64,000 bases of DNA from contig NC_052407.1 of assembly GCF_009389715.1 (NCBI RefSeq), forward strand, positions 7,908,475 through 7,972,474, written 5' to 3'. This document shows, piece by piece, positions 36,068 to 48,047 of the stretch; position 1 is the first letter of the stretch; the number at the start of each line of letters is the position of its first letter. A program made the translations under genes and the position numbers. This DNA comes from Phoenix dactylifera. Its lineage: Eukaryota; Streptophyta; Magnoliopsida; Arecales; Arecaceae. The notes beneath the pieces were generated by a model. That model saw only the letters and a program-made list of their open reading frames with translations. It did no database searches and was not told the origin of the DNA.

Positions 36068-36606
36068 AGCATCTTTCTTTTTTTTATGGTAAAACTGCAA
36101 TTCATATAGCTCTAATGTGAGTACATCCTTCCAAGTCAAGAGAAAGTAAAAAGTACAAGGGTTGGGGTATGCCCCCCGCCGATGTCCACAAAAACTTTCT
36201 GGAGTGTCGGGCGACGAAATAAGCGACCCAGTCCGTAGCACTGTTCGCCTCCCTGAACAAATGTGATATCTGAACCTCCCTAAACTCCTAGACCAGTCTG
36301 CAACACTCTCGGATGAGAGGATGGCCATCACCATACCTATCTACTCTTCGAATCCAATCAATCACGATCGATGAATCACCCTCAAGGTGCACACACTGCG
36401 GCCAGCACCCTCCTAACATTAGAGATCCCCTCCCATGCTGTCCGAAGCTTTGTCCCAAGTGCTGTGAGACCAGGTGTGTGCCGACCTTCAGTTGCAATCA
36501 GTCTGCCAAGATGATCTCGGATAACAAAACCAATACTTCCAAACACTCCATCCGCCGACTTACTACTATCGAAGTTCACTTTTTTTTTTTTTTATGGCAG
36601 CATCTT
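36068..36606 (-). mobile_element. 5'-truncated LINE fragment with RNase H domain
   Basis: The minus strand encodes, in two frames, NFDSSKSADGVFGSIGFVIR followed by DHLGRLIATEGRH, then VHLEGDSSIVIDWIRRVDRY. This is the RVT_3-type RNase H at the 3' end of plant LINE ORF2 proteins: Asp in NFD, Glu replaced near the AELRA position, Asp in EGDS. The 3' end has an A-rich tail (36076-36085 on the plus strand as T). AGCATCTT flanks it at 36068-36075 and 36599-36606, a plausible target duplication. It is inserted into the start of the gene D flank module. Confidence 0.75.
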
Positions 36607-38201
36607 GATAACTACATGTGAGGTCCCATTGGGTATGCCAGAGAAGATGTATTGGTGCTCTTTTTTGTCACAAAGAAGAATGCAGGTATCTTTGGCCGAG
36701 TTGTCAAATCATATGGGCGATGCCACCAGTATCTAAAATAAGAGAGAAGTTAAGGGTAGTAGTGAGTTTAACTGTGTGGAGCTTCGAGGACTTTTAACAT
36801 CATGGCATCGCCTTCTCTAAGGAGGAGAAAGTAGATGGGGCAATGAATCTAGACTAAGAGCTGTAGGCTAAGGATAAAGTAAGATAAAGCAAGGCAAATA
36901 AAGATAAATACAAAGATAAAAAATACCTGATAAGTATTTGATTGGCTAAGGATCCTTATGTAGGATTACATTCAAATATTTATACACCGTTTTCTAATTG
37001 GCTAAGGATCCTTCTTAATAGATCATATTTATAATGGTTGGGAAGGAGTAAAAGATGTGGTGAAATACAGAAGGTGGTCAATGTGATCACCCTTGGCACC
37101 CAAATATAAAAATATTGTTTCTTTATGCTGATGGTAGTACTGTAGTAGTAGTAAAAGTACATAGGAAATTAGAAAGCGGTGGTAGTGAAAGATAATTGGA
37201 AAATAGGGAAGACTGTAAAGCGATCAACATCAAAATATTTTTTCTACTGCTAAGGGTGATCAACTGGAAAAATATTTTTTCTGCTGCTCATGGTCTATCA
37301 CAGACTTGGCCCTTTGCACGGTCGGTGACAAAGTTGTTCGTGGCCCGCATCAACCATCGCCTGGTTTGTGAAAAAAAAAAGGAAAAAAAAGGGGAAACCA
37401 ATAAATTTCGATCTCTGTCCTTGGCCACTGCGACATATCAACGCCACCATGTGTTATAGCTTTTCTGCTGTATTTAGAAGCAGGCAAAGGGAATACCCGA
37501 CCGAGACTCGGCAACCTTGGTGGAGGTGGTCCCAGCGTTGATGGGGAAGGGTTTGCTAAGTTTTGTAGAACCATTATAGCTAACGGCAAAATCGGCAGAA
37601 CCATTCCGATCCGGACAGTTCTGGACATCCCGAACCATATCGATAGCTTACCGGTATGGTTCCGACATTGAAAACGAGACTCGTTACCGGAGCTGGAGAA
37701 GAAAAAAGAGAACGAGCAGGGAAGGGAGGAAGAAGGAGGGCCGTGATGGGCCCGGTGGAGGTCGGGGCGAGCGAGGCCGCAGCTGGTTCCTCTGTTTCGA
37801 ACGAAATAGGGGCCTGGTCGCGACTTAAAAATTTTTAGAAATTTTATACGAAGGGCCGACAGAGGCCGCGGGGGGCTAGGCCACAGCCCGTTCCTTTGTT
37901 TCAAACGAAACAGGGAAATTGGTCGCGGCCTCGCCCCCTGCGGTCTCTGATGGTCTTCCATGGCCCTCCGCTAGCGTCCGCTGCCCTCTGCCAACCTTTC
38001 TCCCCCTTCTCTGTCTCTTGTATTCTCTCTCACGATATTGTGCCCTTATCAGTACAGGCCCGATATGACCCGTATTGACTCGTGCCATCGGAAAATTGGT
38101 ATGGTACATAATACCGGTTCTTCGGACCTTGGCTGATAATATAATATTTAAGCTTTCTAGCAAACAGCGGTGCTACTGAGACCATCTGAGGAGAAACTGG
38201 A
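36607..38201. repeat. 3' flank module of gene D, part 1 (interrupted)
   Basis: Matches 16010-17060 up to about 37440, then resumes at about 38148 ('ctttctagcaaacagcggtgc' against 'ctttctaacaaagagcagtgc' at 17040). The module is split again by the hAT element and continues at 41444. Confidence 0.75.
37440..38148. repeat. Unclassified insertion in the gene D flank module
   Basis: About 700 bp absent from the other module copies. It has 'ttaccggtatggttccgac', 'cgatatgacccgta' and 'ggtatggtacataataccggtt' words related to 3820-4105 and 58110-58790, and two partially repeated GC-rich blocks ('ctggttcctctgtttcgaacgaa' / 'ccgttcctttgtttcaaacgaa'). No target duplication was identified. Confidence 0.5.
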
Positions 38202-38531
38202 GCAAATAGTAGACTTGGGCATCGGGCCGTGCCGGGCCGGCCCGGCCCAGGCCCACCGGGCCCGAGGTCTAAACGGGCCGTGCCTGGCCCGGCCCGCTTA
38301 TGAAGCGGGCCGTGCCGGGCACGGCCCGTTCAGCACAGAACGGAAGCCCGGCCCGGCCCCAGGCCCGTCTATTGGCGGGCCGGGCCGTGCCTGGCACGGC
38401 CCGTCTGGAGAGGGGGGAGAAAAATAGCCGTTTCCAACGGCTATTTTGGAAAATTTCCAAATTTGCCCCTCCCAACAGTCCAAAAACGGCTAAATTGAGG
38501 GGTATTTTGGAAAATTTTTTTTTTGGGCTTC

Positions 38532-38540
38532 TATAAATAG
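38532..38540 (+). promoter_or_regulatory. TATA box of the hAT transposase
   Basis: TATAAATAG in 'gggcttctataaatagccc', about 290 bases before the ATG, followed by a C/T-rich leader that may hold a small intron. Confidence 0.6.
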
Positions 38541-38823
38541 CCCTTTCCTCCCTCATTCTCACCACACCAAACCAACTATTCTCTCCTTCTCTACTACTAT
38601 TATTTCTCTCTTCTAAAGTGCTCTTCTAGCAATTTAATTTTTAGTTTACATTTAGCAAGTGTTCAAGTGCTACACAAGAGGAGGTTCCTGTTGAGAAGAG
38701 AAGGTCACTCCTGTTGAGAGCACAAGAGGAAGCTCAGAATTTCGGCTCTGCCTCTGCCCTCCGACCCTCTACTCAATTCCTCCTTGTGGTTAGTTTTTAT
38801 TTTTTGAATTCATCAATTTAGAT

Positions 38824-40851
38824 ATGTCATCTTTTGAGGAAAGTCAGTTTGGCATTCCTCCTGTTTCTGAGGGAGAAGAAACTAATCCCCAACCCCATGT
38901 TCCTAGTTCCTCTAGAACTAGTGAACCGAGTGAAGATCAAACCTCTTCTCGTAAGAGGACTAGTGCTGTATGGAATGAATTTGATAGAGTTATGGTTGAT
39001 GGAGTCTGGAAAGCTAAATGTAAAAAATGTGCCAAACTTTATAGTTGTAGTAGTAGTGGGGGAACAGGGCATTTAAAAAGACATCAAGAGAGTCATAGGA
39101 TGTATGATTCTCATGCTCAAACTCAAAGTACCCTTAATATACAAGGGGGATTACTTGTAGGTAATTTTGCATATAATCATGAAAATCAAAGAAAAGCACT
39201 TGTAAAATGGATAGTTAAGGATGAATTACCTTTTAGTTTATGTGAATCTTTTAATTTTAAAGAATATGTTCAATTAAACCTACAACCTGCTTACAAAAGA
39301 ACTAGTAGGCGTACATTTAGAAGAGTAGCTATGACTAACTTTTTAGCAATGAGACAAAGTTTAATTGAAACACTTTCTACTTTAAATGTAAAAATTTCAT
39401 TAACTTCTGATATTTGGTCAGCATCTATAGGTAGTAATTGTTTTATTGCCATTACTGCTCATTATATTGATAATGATTGGCAATTAAATAAACGTATTCT
39501 TGCTTTTCGTGCTTTTGATTTTCCACATTCTGGGCAACAAATTTCAAATGTCATTTATCAAACTGCATGTTCATATAATATTAATAATAAAATTATGTCT
39601 ATTACTTTTGATAATGCATCTAATAATAATTCTGCTGTTGCATTATTAAAAGACTCATTGCATCCCATGTTAGATGGAAATTTATTGCATATTAGATGTG
39701 CATGTCATATCTTAAATCTTTCTGTTCAAGCTGGCATGGGCATGATTCAAGATGTGATTTCAAAAATTAAAAATGCAGTTTCTTTTATTCATGCTTCAAG
39801 ATCAAGACTTCAAGAATTTAAGGAACTATGTATAAATCATGGTAAACGTTTTAAAAAATTTAAACTTGATGTAATTACTCGTTGGAACTCAACATATAGC
39901 ATGATACATGATGCATACCCATATAAAAACTTATTAAGTGCATATATTAATGATCGTGGATTAGGCTTTACATTGACTGAAACTGATTGGAATAAAGAAA
40001 AAATTTTGGAAGATTTTTTGCTTAGTTTTTATAATGCTACCAATGTTCTTTCTCGTATTTATTATCCAACTTCATGTTCATTTTTACAACAAGCATATAT
40101 AATTAGTCAAAAATTTGCAGAACATAGATATGATGATGTTTTAATGCATATTATTGACCTAATGGAATCTAAATGGAATGAGTATTGGGACAAGATATGT
40201 CCTATGCATAACTTAGCTGCTGTATTTGATCCTAGAGTTAAATTAAATGGCATGCTAATTTTACTTGATGCATACTGTGAAAATATGAATCAAGATCCTG
40301 AACCTGCTAAAAATGAGGTAAAACAACTTCTTTATGATATTTATGCTATATATGATGAAAAAATTCGTGGATCTAGATTTTCTGTACAAACCTCTATTTC
40401 TTCTTCTAGTAGTTCTCGTTCGTCATCTATTTTTTCATTCATTGCACAGAGAAAACACACACATGCTTCAAGTTTATCTTCATCTTCTTCATCTTTAAGT
40501 AGTGAACTAGAATTTTATTTACGAAATGATCTTCAGTCTGCATATGATGAAAATCAAATAGAGAATCTAGATGTATTAACTTGGTGGAAGAGTGTTAAAA
40601 ATCAATATCCTGTTATGTCTGCAATTGCACGCGATATTTTAGCTGTGCCGATGTCCACGGTAGCATTGGAATCCGCTTTTAGTGCAGGTCGGCGTGTTCT
40701 TGACGAAAAGAGAAGTAGGATGACGGGCGAAACGGTGGAGATGCTTCTCTGCTTCAAAGATTGGTTGGATGCTGAGGCAAGACTTCAAGATAAAGATGGA
40801 CATAATACAACATCCTCTGATGATGATGATACAAACACTACTGAAGAGTGA
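38824..40851 (+). CDS. hAT transposase (BED zinc finger, RICESLEEPER/Ac-like), intact
   Basis: A single 675-aa open frame without intron. A Ser-rich acidic N-terminus precedes a BED-type zinc finger at about residues 45-91 (WNEF at 50-53, Cys66 and Cys69 in KCKKCAK, His87 and His91 in HLKRHQESH) that should bind the GC-rich ends. The RNase H-like core has Asp196 (LTSDIWSA), Asp263 (ITFDNAS), the CACHILNL motif shortly after, and Glu616 (VALESAFSAGRR). The all-helical insertion lies between Asp263 and Glu616. The C-terminal hAT dimerisation domain (DVLTWWKSVKNQYP through AGRRVLDEKRSRM) is complete, followed by a short acidic tail. Length and order match autonomous plant hAT transposases. The gene is AT-rich, unlike the GC-rich element ends. 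A domesticated transposase is possible in principle, but the intact ends and target duplication argue for a real transposon. Confidence 0.95.
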   Translation: MSSFEESQFGIPPVSEGEETNPQPHVPSSSRTSEPSEDQTSSRKRTSAVWNEFDRVMVDGVWKAKCKKCAKLYSCSSSGGTGHLKRHQESHRMYDSHAQTQSTLNIQGGLLVGNFAYNHENQRKALVKWIVKDELPFSLCESFNFKEYVQLNLQPAYKRTSRRTFRRVAMTNFLAMRQSLIETLSTLNVKISLTSDIWSASIGSNCFIAITAHYIDNDWQLNKRILAFRAFDFPHSGQQISNVIYQTACSYNINNKIMSITFDNASNNNSAVALLKDSLHPMLDGNLLHIRCACHILNLSVQAGMGMIQDVISKIKNAVSFIHASRSRLQEFKELCINHGKRFKKFKLDVITRWNSTYSMIHDAYPYKNLLSAYINDRGLGFTLTETDWNKEKILEDFLLSFYNATNVLSRIYYPTSCSFLQQAYIISQKFAEHRYDDVLMHIIDLMESKWNEYWDKICPMHNLAAVFDPRVKLNGMLILLDAYCENMNQDPEPAKNEVKQLLYDIYAIYDEKIRGSRFSVQTSISSSSSSRSSSIFSFIAQRKHTHASSLSSSSSSLSSELEFYLRNDLQSAYDENQIENLDVLTWWKSVKNQYPVMSAIARDILAVPMSTVALESAFSAGRRVLDEKRSRMTGETVEMLLCFKDWLDAEARLQDKDGHNTTSSDDDDTNTTEE

Positions 40852-41443
40852 ATACTGATTCACTGAATCACTGATAATTAGTAAGTTTTCTTAATTTTTT
40901 ATAATTGTACATTTTTATTGTATTCTGGAGGTCAGACCAAGGTCCAAACCTCGGCCCTTTCTTATTATATTCTGGAGGTCAGACCAAGGTCCAAACCTCC
41001 CTTCATGTGCCATTTTGATTTAAATTAATAAACCGGTAGGGGTCTATGCCAAACCCCCCACCCTTAAGGTGGCTTTATATTAATAAATCCTTAGTTTTCA
41101 ATATTTATTAATTTATTAAAAAAATTTATGAAGCATTAATTTTTATGGAGACGGACCGTGCCTGGCCCGGGCCAGGCCCGCGGGCCAGCCCGGCCCAGGC
41201 CCTTATGGGCCGTGCCGGGCTGGCCCGCGGGCCGTGCCGTGCTTGGCCCGCGGGCCAAGAGAGGGCCGTGCCGGGCTCGGCCCGCGGGCCAGAAACCCGT
41301 GACCCAGCACGGCCCCCTTAAATGGGCCGTGCCAGGCACGGCCCGGTACTGTAGCTAGCGGGCCGTGCCAGGCACGACCCGCTTCGTGCCGGGCCGTGCC
41401 GGGCCGTGGGCGGCCCGGCCCAGTGCCCAACTCTGGCAAATAG

Positions 41444-41915
41444 CTACCTTGTCAAGTGGCGTGGAACAGAGCCGAAAGAGTTCCTGTTTTGAAGAAGAAT
41501 AACGATGAAGCGATGCACTGATGCACGTTGGGGAACTGTTTTGATTTAGTACCTTACAGGTAATCTATGAGATACATTAGTGGCACCCTCCTCCATCCTA
41601 TAGACACGATTGATTTAATTTGATGGATAGGTCAAATTCAGAAATGAAGATCCATAAGATTAGTAGAAACAAAAAGGAAAGAAAGAAGGAAAGAAATGGA
41701 CAGATCCCAATAAACTTGCTCCCAAAGACAAAAGACCAATTTACAAGAAAATCAACCACTATTAATCATACACACATGATGAAATGGACAATTAGGCAGA
41801 GCACCCCTCTTGCTGCAAATTTATAGTGAGCGTCAGCAAGTTTGGCCACAACAAGCATACAACAAGCATATATGCAGGGACACTGACATCATGAGAATAT
41901 ATACAAATTTGTGAT
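41444..41915. repeat. 3' flank module of gene D, part 2
   Basis: Continues the module after the hAT insertion ('ctaccttgtcaagtggcgtgg...', compare 17073) down to the stop codon of gene D, with a few short deletions. Confidence 0.78.
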
Positions 41916-44522
41916 TCAGACAGTAGGGTAGGAAGCCTGCATGGCAATCCCACAGAGCCCCTCCTTAGCAGCCACATCCCTCTCCATCCTTATGTATCCC
42001 TTCTCACCCCATGACGAGCCCCATGAGTTCTTCACCAGCCAGTACTTAGTCCCATCTTTTGCTGTGCCATATCCGACCGCGGTCACGCCGTGGTCTAGAT
42101 CGGTCCCACAGGAGCCGGTGAAGATGCCGCTCGAGTAGAATTGGAACGAAGAACCGCTAGCTTCTATGGCAACCGAGACAGGCTGGTTGGTCACAGCCTT
42201 GAGAAGGGCTGCTTCGCTATTGGCAGGCACGTCCTCGTAACCCTTGATGGAGGCGGCATGGGAGGGGGACTTCTTGTTGTTGCAAGTGCCGTCGATGCCT
42301 TTGTAGGGGTAGTTGGTTTCCGTCGTGAGGCCACCTGTTCTGATGATGAATTTGAATGCATCATCCATAAGGCCACCTTCGCAGCCCTGGTCCTCACCAG
42401 CGACATCACAGTCTACAAGCTCTTGCTCCGATAGAGAGATCAAATTACCAGTCTTAAGCTTCGTAATACCTTCCATTGCAGCAACTGCAGAGAAAGCCCA
42501 ACAGCATCCTGTTTTTTTTGTCAACATATCAGCAACTACGTAACAACTATAAATTTTATTGATAATTTATATGTAAGTATTAAGTTATATTAACATAAGA
42601 AATAAAATAATAAATTTTGTAATGACAGCGATAACAACAAATACTTTTTTTTTTTTTTTTTTTTTTGATGAAAAAAAAAGGAGGTAGGGGGGAGGGGACA
42701 AGCCCCACCCGCGTAGCAACCCCGAACCCGGGCCCCGCCCCCGCCAGGACTATGTTCGATGCAGGTAGAATGGCTGTTTGGTATAGGCCCAGCTCACCAG
42801 ACCCCAGCCATGTATTACTCATACCCTCCCCACCCGTGGACCCGGCTCGGATACCCCAACGGGCTCCGGCTCGAGCACCACGTGTGAGTACGTCACACCT
42901 GGCACCACCAAAGCAGTCAGCCGACCAGTAGCGTTTCTAGACCCCGTGTCCAGGCTAGGGGCATCCGCTCCCCACAATTAATCGACGCGCGCGCGTTTCG
43001 AACCTGGAACCGCTTGGTTAGAAACAGAGCTCCGTTCCAACTGAGCTACCGCCTTGGCGGCTAACAACAAATACTTTGAAAAACATGTTTAGTTTTAATT
43101 TTCTTTCTCCATTTTCTGGGAGCATGAGTGGGGCGCGTAGAATGTTCTAGACGGGTGAAGTTAGTGGATGGGAGTTGATGGTGTGAGCTCCTCTCACGTC
43201 AGTGTCCGTCCCCCCTGCATTACTCCATCGCGACCATCACTCCCTCTCCGAGCAGATTTTATTACTATAATTCTATGGGGCCCAGCGTGGTGAATCAAAG
43301 ACCATCACCATGCGCACACGACTGCCCAATCACACTTTAAGATTCATGATCATGCACGAGCACGGCTCTCAAAGTATCACTGGTATGGGACCAAGTGGAT
43401 GCACGTGCGAAAGACTAGGAAGTCTTCGCTCGAAAGATCTTACAGTCCCATTAATGTTTCTCCTGCGGCTGGGCCTCTTAGTATTTTCCTTGCTTAATTC
43501 TATTTTTTCAGGATATTGCTTGATTATCAGACTCTTGGCTTCTTAAACTCTACGAATTCTTTTCTTTTTCATGAAAGGGAGATCAAAGATCACCCAGAAC
43601 TCTACGAACTCATTAATTAAGGTGTTCCTGCACGTCAAGTAATAGTAGATCAGGTAATAAAGGAACGCTGTTGATTTACCACAAAAAGAAAAGGAAGACT
43701 GTTTTCCTGTCAAAAATTTTTGACTCGGTAGTCCTTCTCGACTCAGGCTGCTTTTCTGTTTTGCTGTTTTGATTTGGTTGACGCTAGTTTGAGTGAGAGA
43801 CACCAATTACCTTTGATAGTTCATATCATGAGCCATAGAGCTGAACGCATATTGATGGGATAGGCTATGCTATGCTGCAGGATGAGAGTAAAGTTAAACG
43901 GTACTGCTATTAAATTATTGTTTCAGCAAAGCTTTTTATGCCAGTTTCTTTCTTAAGAGTTCATTAATTTATCTTAAGTAGATGAAGACGGATATGTAAC
44001 AGGTGTCTCCTTTTGAAAGTTAATGTCATCTTGTATGCAAAGAAGAAGTTTAATAGTGATATTATTAATTGAGATTAATAGCTCACCACATTGGCCTTGA
44101 TCTTTGATGGGAGTGACTGCACCCTTAGCCCTCCAATCCATGCTAGTAGGCACGGCTGTAACGTTTTCATACCTGAAAACATTCGTCGCCTTCAACGTCT
44201 TAAGAGTGGAAGGCTTAAAACCATTCATCATGGCCCTGAACTCCTCGTTGGTAAGGTCAGCAAATTGGTTTACGCCGAGCTTGTACTTACTGTTCCCTGC
44301 GTTGAACGATTCAATGAGCTCAACGTTAGACTTAAAAATCTGATAGCGGCGCTCCTTCTCCGCCGAGTCTCTGTACGCGCGCCCCTGCTGAGCCATCCAC
44401 TGCTCGTGCCTCTCAGCCATGGTCATTTCACTAAGCGTCCGGGCTGTGGCATGAGAAGCACAAGCACATAGCAGAAGAACGGAAAAGCCCATGCAAAGAC
44501 TTTTCGGTAATGGGACAGTCAT
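41916..44522 (-). CDS. SAG39-like papain-family cysteine protease, copy D
   Basis: Two exons: 44522-44087 (436 nt) and 42508-41916 (593 nt), 342 aa, the same splice positions as A and C. The intron is longer (1,578 bp) because a SINE is inserted in it. Signal peptide about 1-27; I29 propeptide ([27 protein letters not shown]); mature start near VPTSMDWR. The active site has Gln142, Cys148 in QCGCCWAF, His285 in LDHG and Asn306 in KNSWGSSWG. Distinctive changes are [27 protein letters not shown] and a C-terminus ending PTV. The acceptor is GACAAAAAAAACAG/GA. It looks intact. The TATA region is altered to CTATATAGAG (about 44622-44633), a possible weakening. Its 3' flank holds the hAT element about 500 bp past the stop, which could affect polyadenylation. 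Confidence 0.92.
42632..43077 (-). mobile_element. Long tRNA-derived SINE in the intron of protease D
   Basis: TAACAACAAATACTTT (16 bp) occurs at 42632-42647 and again at 43062-43077, flanking about 414 bp that is absent from the introns of A and C. Read on the minus strand it starts 'gccgccaaggcggtagctcagttgg' (A box TAGCTCAGTTGG) and continues to 'ccaggttcgaaacgcg' (B box). It has a roughly 300-bp unique body and ends in a mixed then pure A tail. Those are all the hallmarks of a SINE. It is longer than the usual 100-350 bp plant SINE, and its body ('cccgggttcggggttgctacgcg') carries a second B-box-like GGTTCG, so it may be composite or dimeric. Confidence 0.85.
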
Positions 44523-45690
44523 GGTGCTAGTTTAAGATTGAAAAAGTGATGCAATGGAAACACTACTATATGAATCAGGAAGTGGTCAGGCTATGCATGT
44601 CCTTTAAGGCTAAGCGCGCACTCTCTATATAGAGGTTTGAGAGTGGGTTCGGTACTCAATTCCTCTATCATTGGGGTGGTGGAGAAGGACTTGTGCGTGC
44701 CGTGGATTGCGTTCTGATTCCATTAGCTCTTTTGGAGTGAGAACGACGGGTTCGAACCGTAGTTGTTATAAAACTCGATCGATACCGTGATATACCGTCT
44801 TTCTGCTGAAGATTTCATGCATCTCAAGAGCTACTGTGAGCCATTAATTGGTCAAGCTTTCATTGTCTGGGTCTCTCCATAAATGGCAGTTTTTTGGATG
44901 TCCCATCAGAGAATGCTCTTCTAACACGCTATTATAAGGGGGCGTTTATGATTGCTTGTTGGTTTTGCCCTTCGTACATGGGTACTTATTATACTCGTGG
45001 CTGCTAAAAAAGAGAACCTTTTTCATACTGAAGGATGCCTCGAACCCAGAAGCCATCCGGCTTACTTGGAGGTTTAGGATTCTATGATTCATCTACATCA
45101 GATATTGGATTTATTCATATTGGCTTTCATGCAAGAGAGAATAGACATTGACATTTATGCTACTGAGACAGGCCAGATTCCTTGTGGTTTGCTCATAAGG
45201 ATTCTTTTATCCGTTTGCATCGTATCCGAAGTGTTCAATTAGTTTGCTAATTTTGTATGAAATATTTCACATCATTATTATATTGAGCAATCTAGATTGA
45301 AGTGGTTGACACAAATTAACTAAAGCCGACCCAAATCCAAGGCCAGCATGATCAGACTGATCAGAAGCGTTAGTAAGCTTCTGCTGAAACTGTTCTAGCC
45401 TAAGTTAGGAATTTAAAAGCGTGGGGATTCTATTTTCTACATCAAAGAGAAATACTCTCTTTGAGAGAGATTGATGCATGTACCAAAAGAAAAAATAAAG
45501 ATTAATGCGTAAGGAGGAAGAATTCTTAGCTAGAAGATGTACTCTAATTGGCACAATAAATCTAATGATAAAAACAATGTGGCACTAAATGATAACTAAA
45601 AAAAAGAATTTTAAAAAAGAAATTTTCCGCATATATATCTCATAACGATGGCTAGCTTGTTATATATATTTATCCTTCAAAATTGATATA
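44523..45690. repeat. Left arm of the second palindrome (begins with the gene D promoter)
   Basis: Reverse complement of 45861-47213. It runs from the D promoter and leader through the 'ttataagggggcgtttatg' stretch to 'ccttcaaaattgat' at 45670. No other gene is visible in the arm. Confidence 0.85.
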
Positions 45691-45860
45691 TAAGCGTATG
45701 TATGTATGTATGTATGTATGGATAGATGTAGAGTGTAAATATATAAATACATGCATACATGCATACCTACATTCATTTGTCTGTGCATGCAAACATATAT
45801 ACCTACATACATATATGCATACGTACATAGGTACACACGTACGTACATACATACATTTAT
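45691..45860. repeat. Loop of the second palindrome, made of TATG/GTAC-type short repeats
   Basis: Runs of (GTAT)n, (CATA)n and GTACGTAC words between the two inverted 'ccttcaaaattgat' copies (45670 and 45866). A strong potential to extrude as a hairpin. Confidence 0.75.
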
Positions 45861-47213
<1,353 letters not shown>

Positions 47214-47584
47214 TAGAATTTCTCATAAAATGAGCTTCCATTGGTTATGGACTAATTTTGTTTTAATTTATTATAAATAATATAGGCTAAGTTGTTGTTT
47301 GAATGAATATGTAAGAAGCCTATAATTAATTTGTAATCATATGATTATTTTGGGCATTATTATCTTAGTCATATGGTGTAATGAGTATTAGTATATGTCT
47401 GATTCGATTAATAAGCTTTGTAATAAATGGTTCCATTAGCATTAATAATTAGGCTATGTTTCCACTCTACTTATATATATATATGTAGGAAAATTCTAGA
47501 AAATTAAGATTTTAACATTTGTCTACGGGCACCTACTCTATTGAGAAGATAGATATCAAGGAGGAGAAGAAGAGAAAGAACTAC

Positions 47585-47879
47585 CACTACAAGAAAATTC
47601 ATCTTTTCCGACACTTTTTATAATCTTTACCGACGCTTATAAACGTCGGCTAAAGTTTCCGCGACGCAAACAGAAGCGTCGCAAAAGCGTCAGCGATACC
47701 GGAGTGGCAAAAGTTTTTGCCGACGCTAAGAGAAAGCGTCGGCAAAAATGACATTCGCCAAAGCGTCAGGAAAGCCCAAAGCATGCCCAGTTCTGGGTTT
47801 TCGCCGACGTTTTAAAGCGTCGGCAAATGTAAAAAGCGTCGGCAAAAAAGGGTCGATAAAACCCCATTTTCTTGTAGTG
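47585..47879. mobile_element. 295-bp CACTA miniature element
   Basis: The ends are CACTACAAGAAAA and TTTTCTTGTAGTG (13-bp perfect inverted repeats). TAC flanks it on both sides (47582-47584 and 47880-47882), the 3-bp target duplication of CACTA elements. The body is a series of subterminal hairpins (ACCGACGCTT/AAGCGTCGGC words). Non-coding, nested inside the copia LTR. Confidence 0.93.
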
Positions 47880-48047
47880 TACCCTGATTGTTATGCTTTC
47901 TTCTTTTAAAAAATCTCACTGCAGCGATCATCAACGATTGCTCAACGATCTCAGAGGGTGCTTTGATTGTTTTTGATTTATTTATATTTTTTTAATATTG
48001 TCTTCTTATTATTTATAAAAAATCACACATATGATATCAAAGCCTGA

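Larger units (their letters stand above)
38202..41443 (+). mobile_element. Complete hAT transposon with perfect 8-bp target duplication
   Basis: GCAAATAG at 38202-38209 and 41436-41443 flanks an element of 3,226 bp (38210-41435). The ends are imperfect inverted repeats (TAGACTTGGGCATCGGGCC on the left, CAGAGTTGGGCACTGGGCC on the right when inverted). They are followed by 200-300 bp of GC-rich subterminal sequence made of many GGGCCGTGCC / GGCACGGCCC words, likely transposase-binding sites. The uninterrupted module sequence elsewhere ('gataatagctatcttgtcaagcgg' at 17068) confirms the empty-site structure. One intact transposase gene fills the middle. Two direct copies of 'tattctggaggtcagaccaagg' lie behind the gene (about 40920 and 40970). 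Confidence 0.95.

Noticed and set aside
38170..38565. Pro/Arg/Gly/Ala-rich frames at the hAT ends (also 41136-41439)
   Set aside because: GC-rich subterminal repeats translated in several frames; no protein family and no consistent start.
42970..43060. tRNA gene on the minus strand in the protease D intron
   Set aside because: tRNA-like head only: no paired acceptor stem with the downstream part, and it continues into a SINE body with A tail and target duplication.
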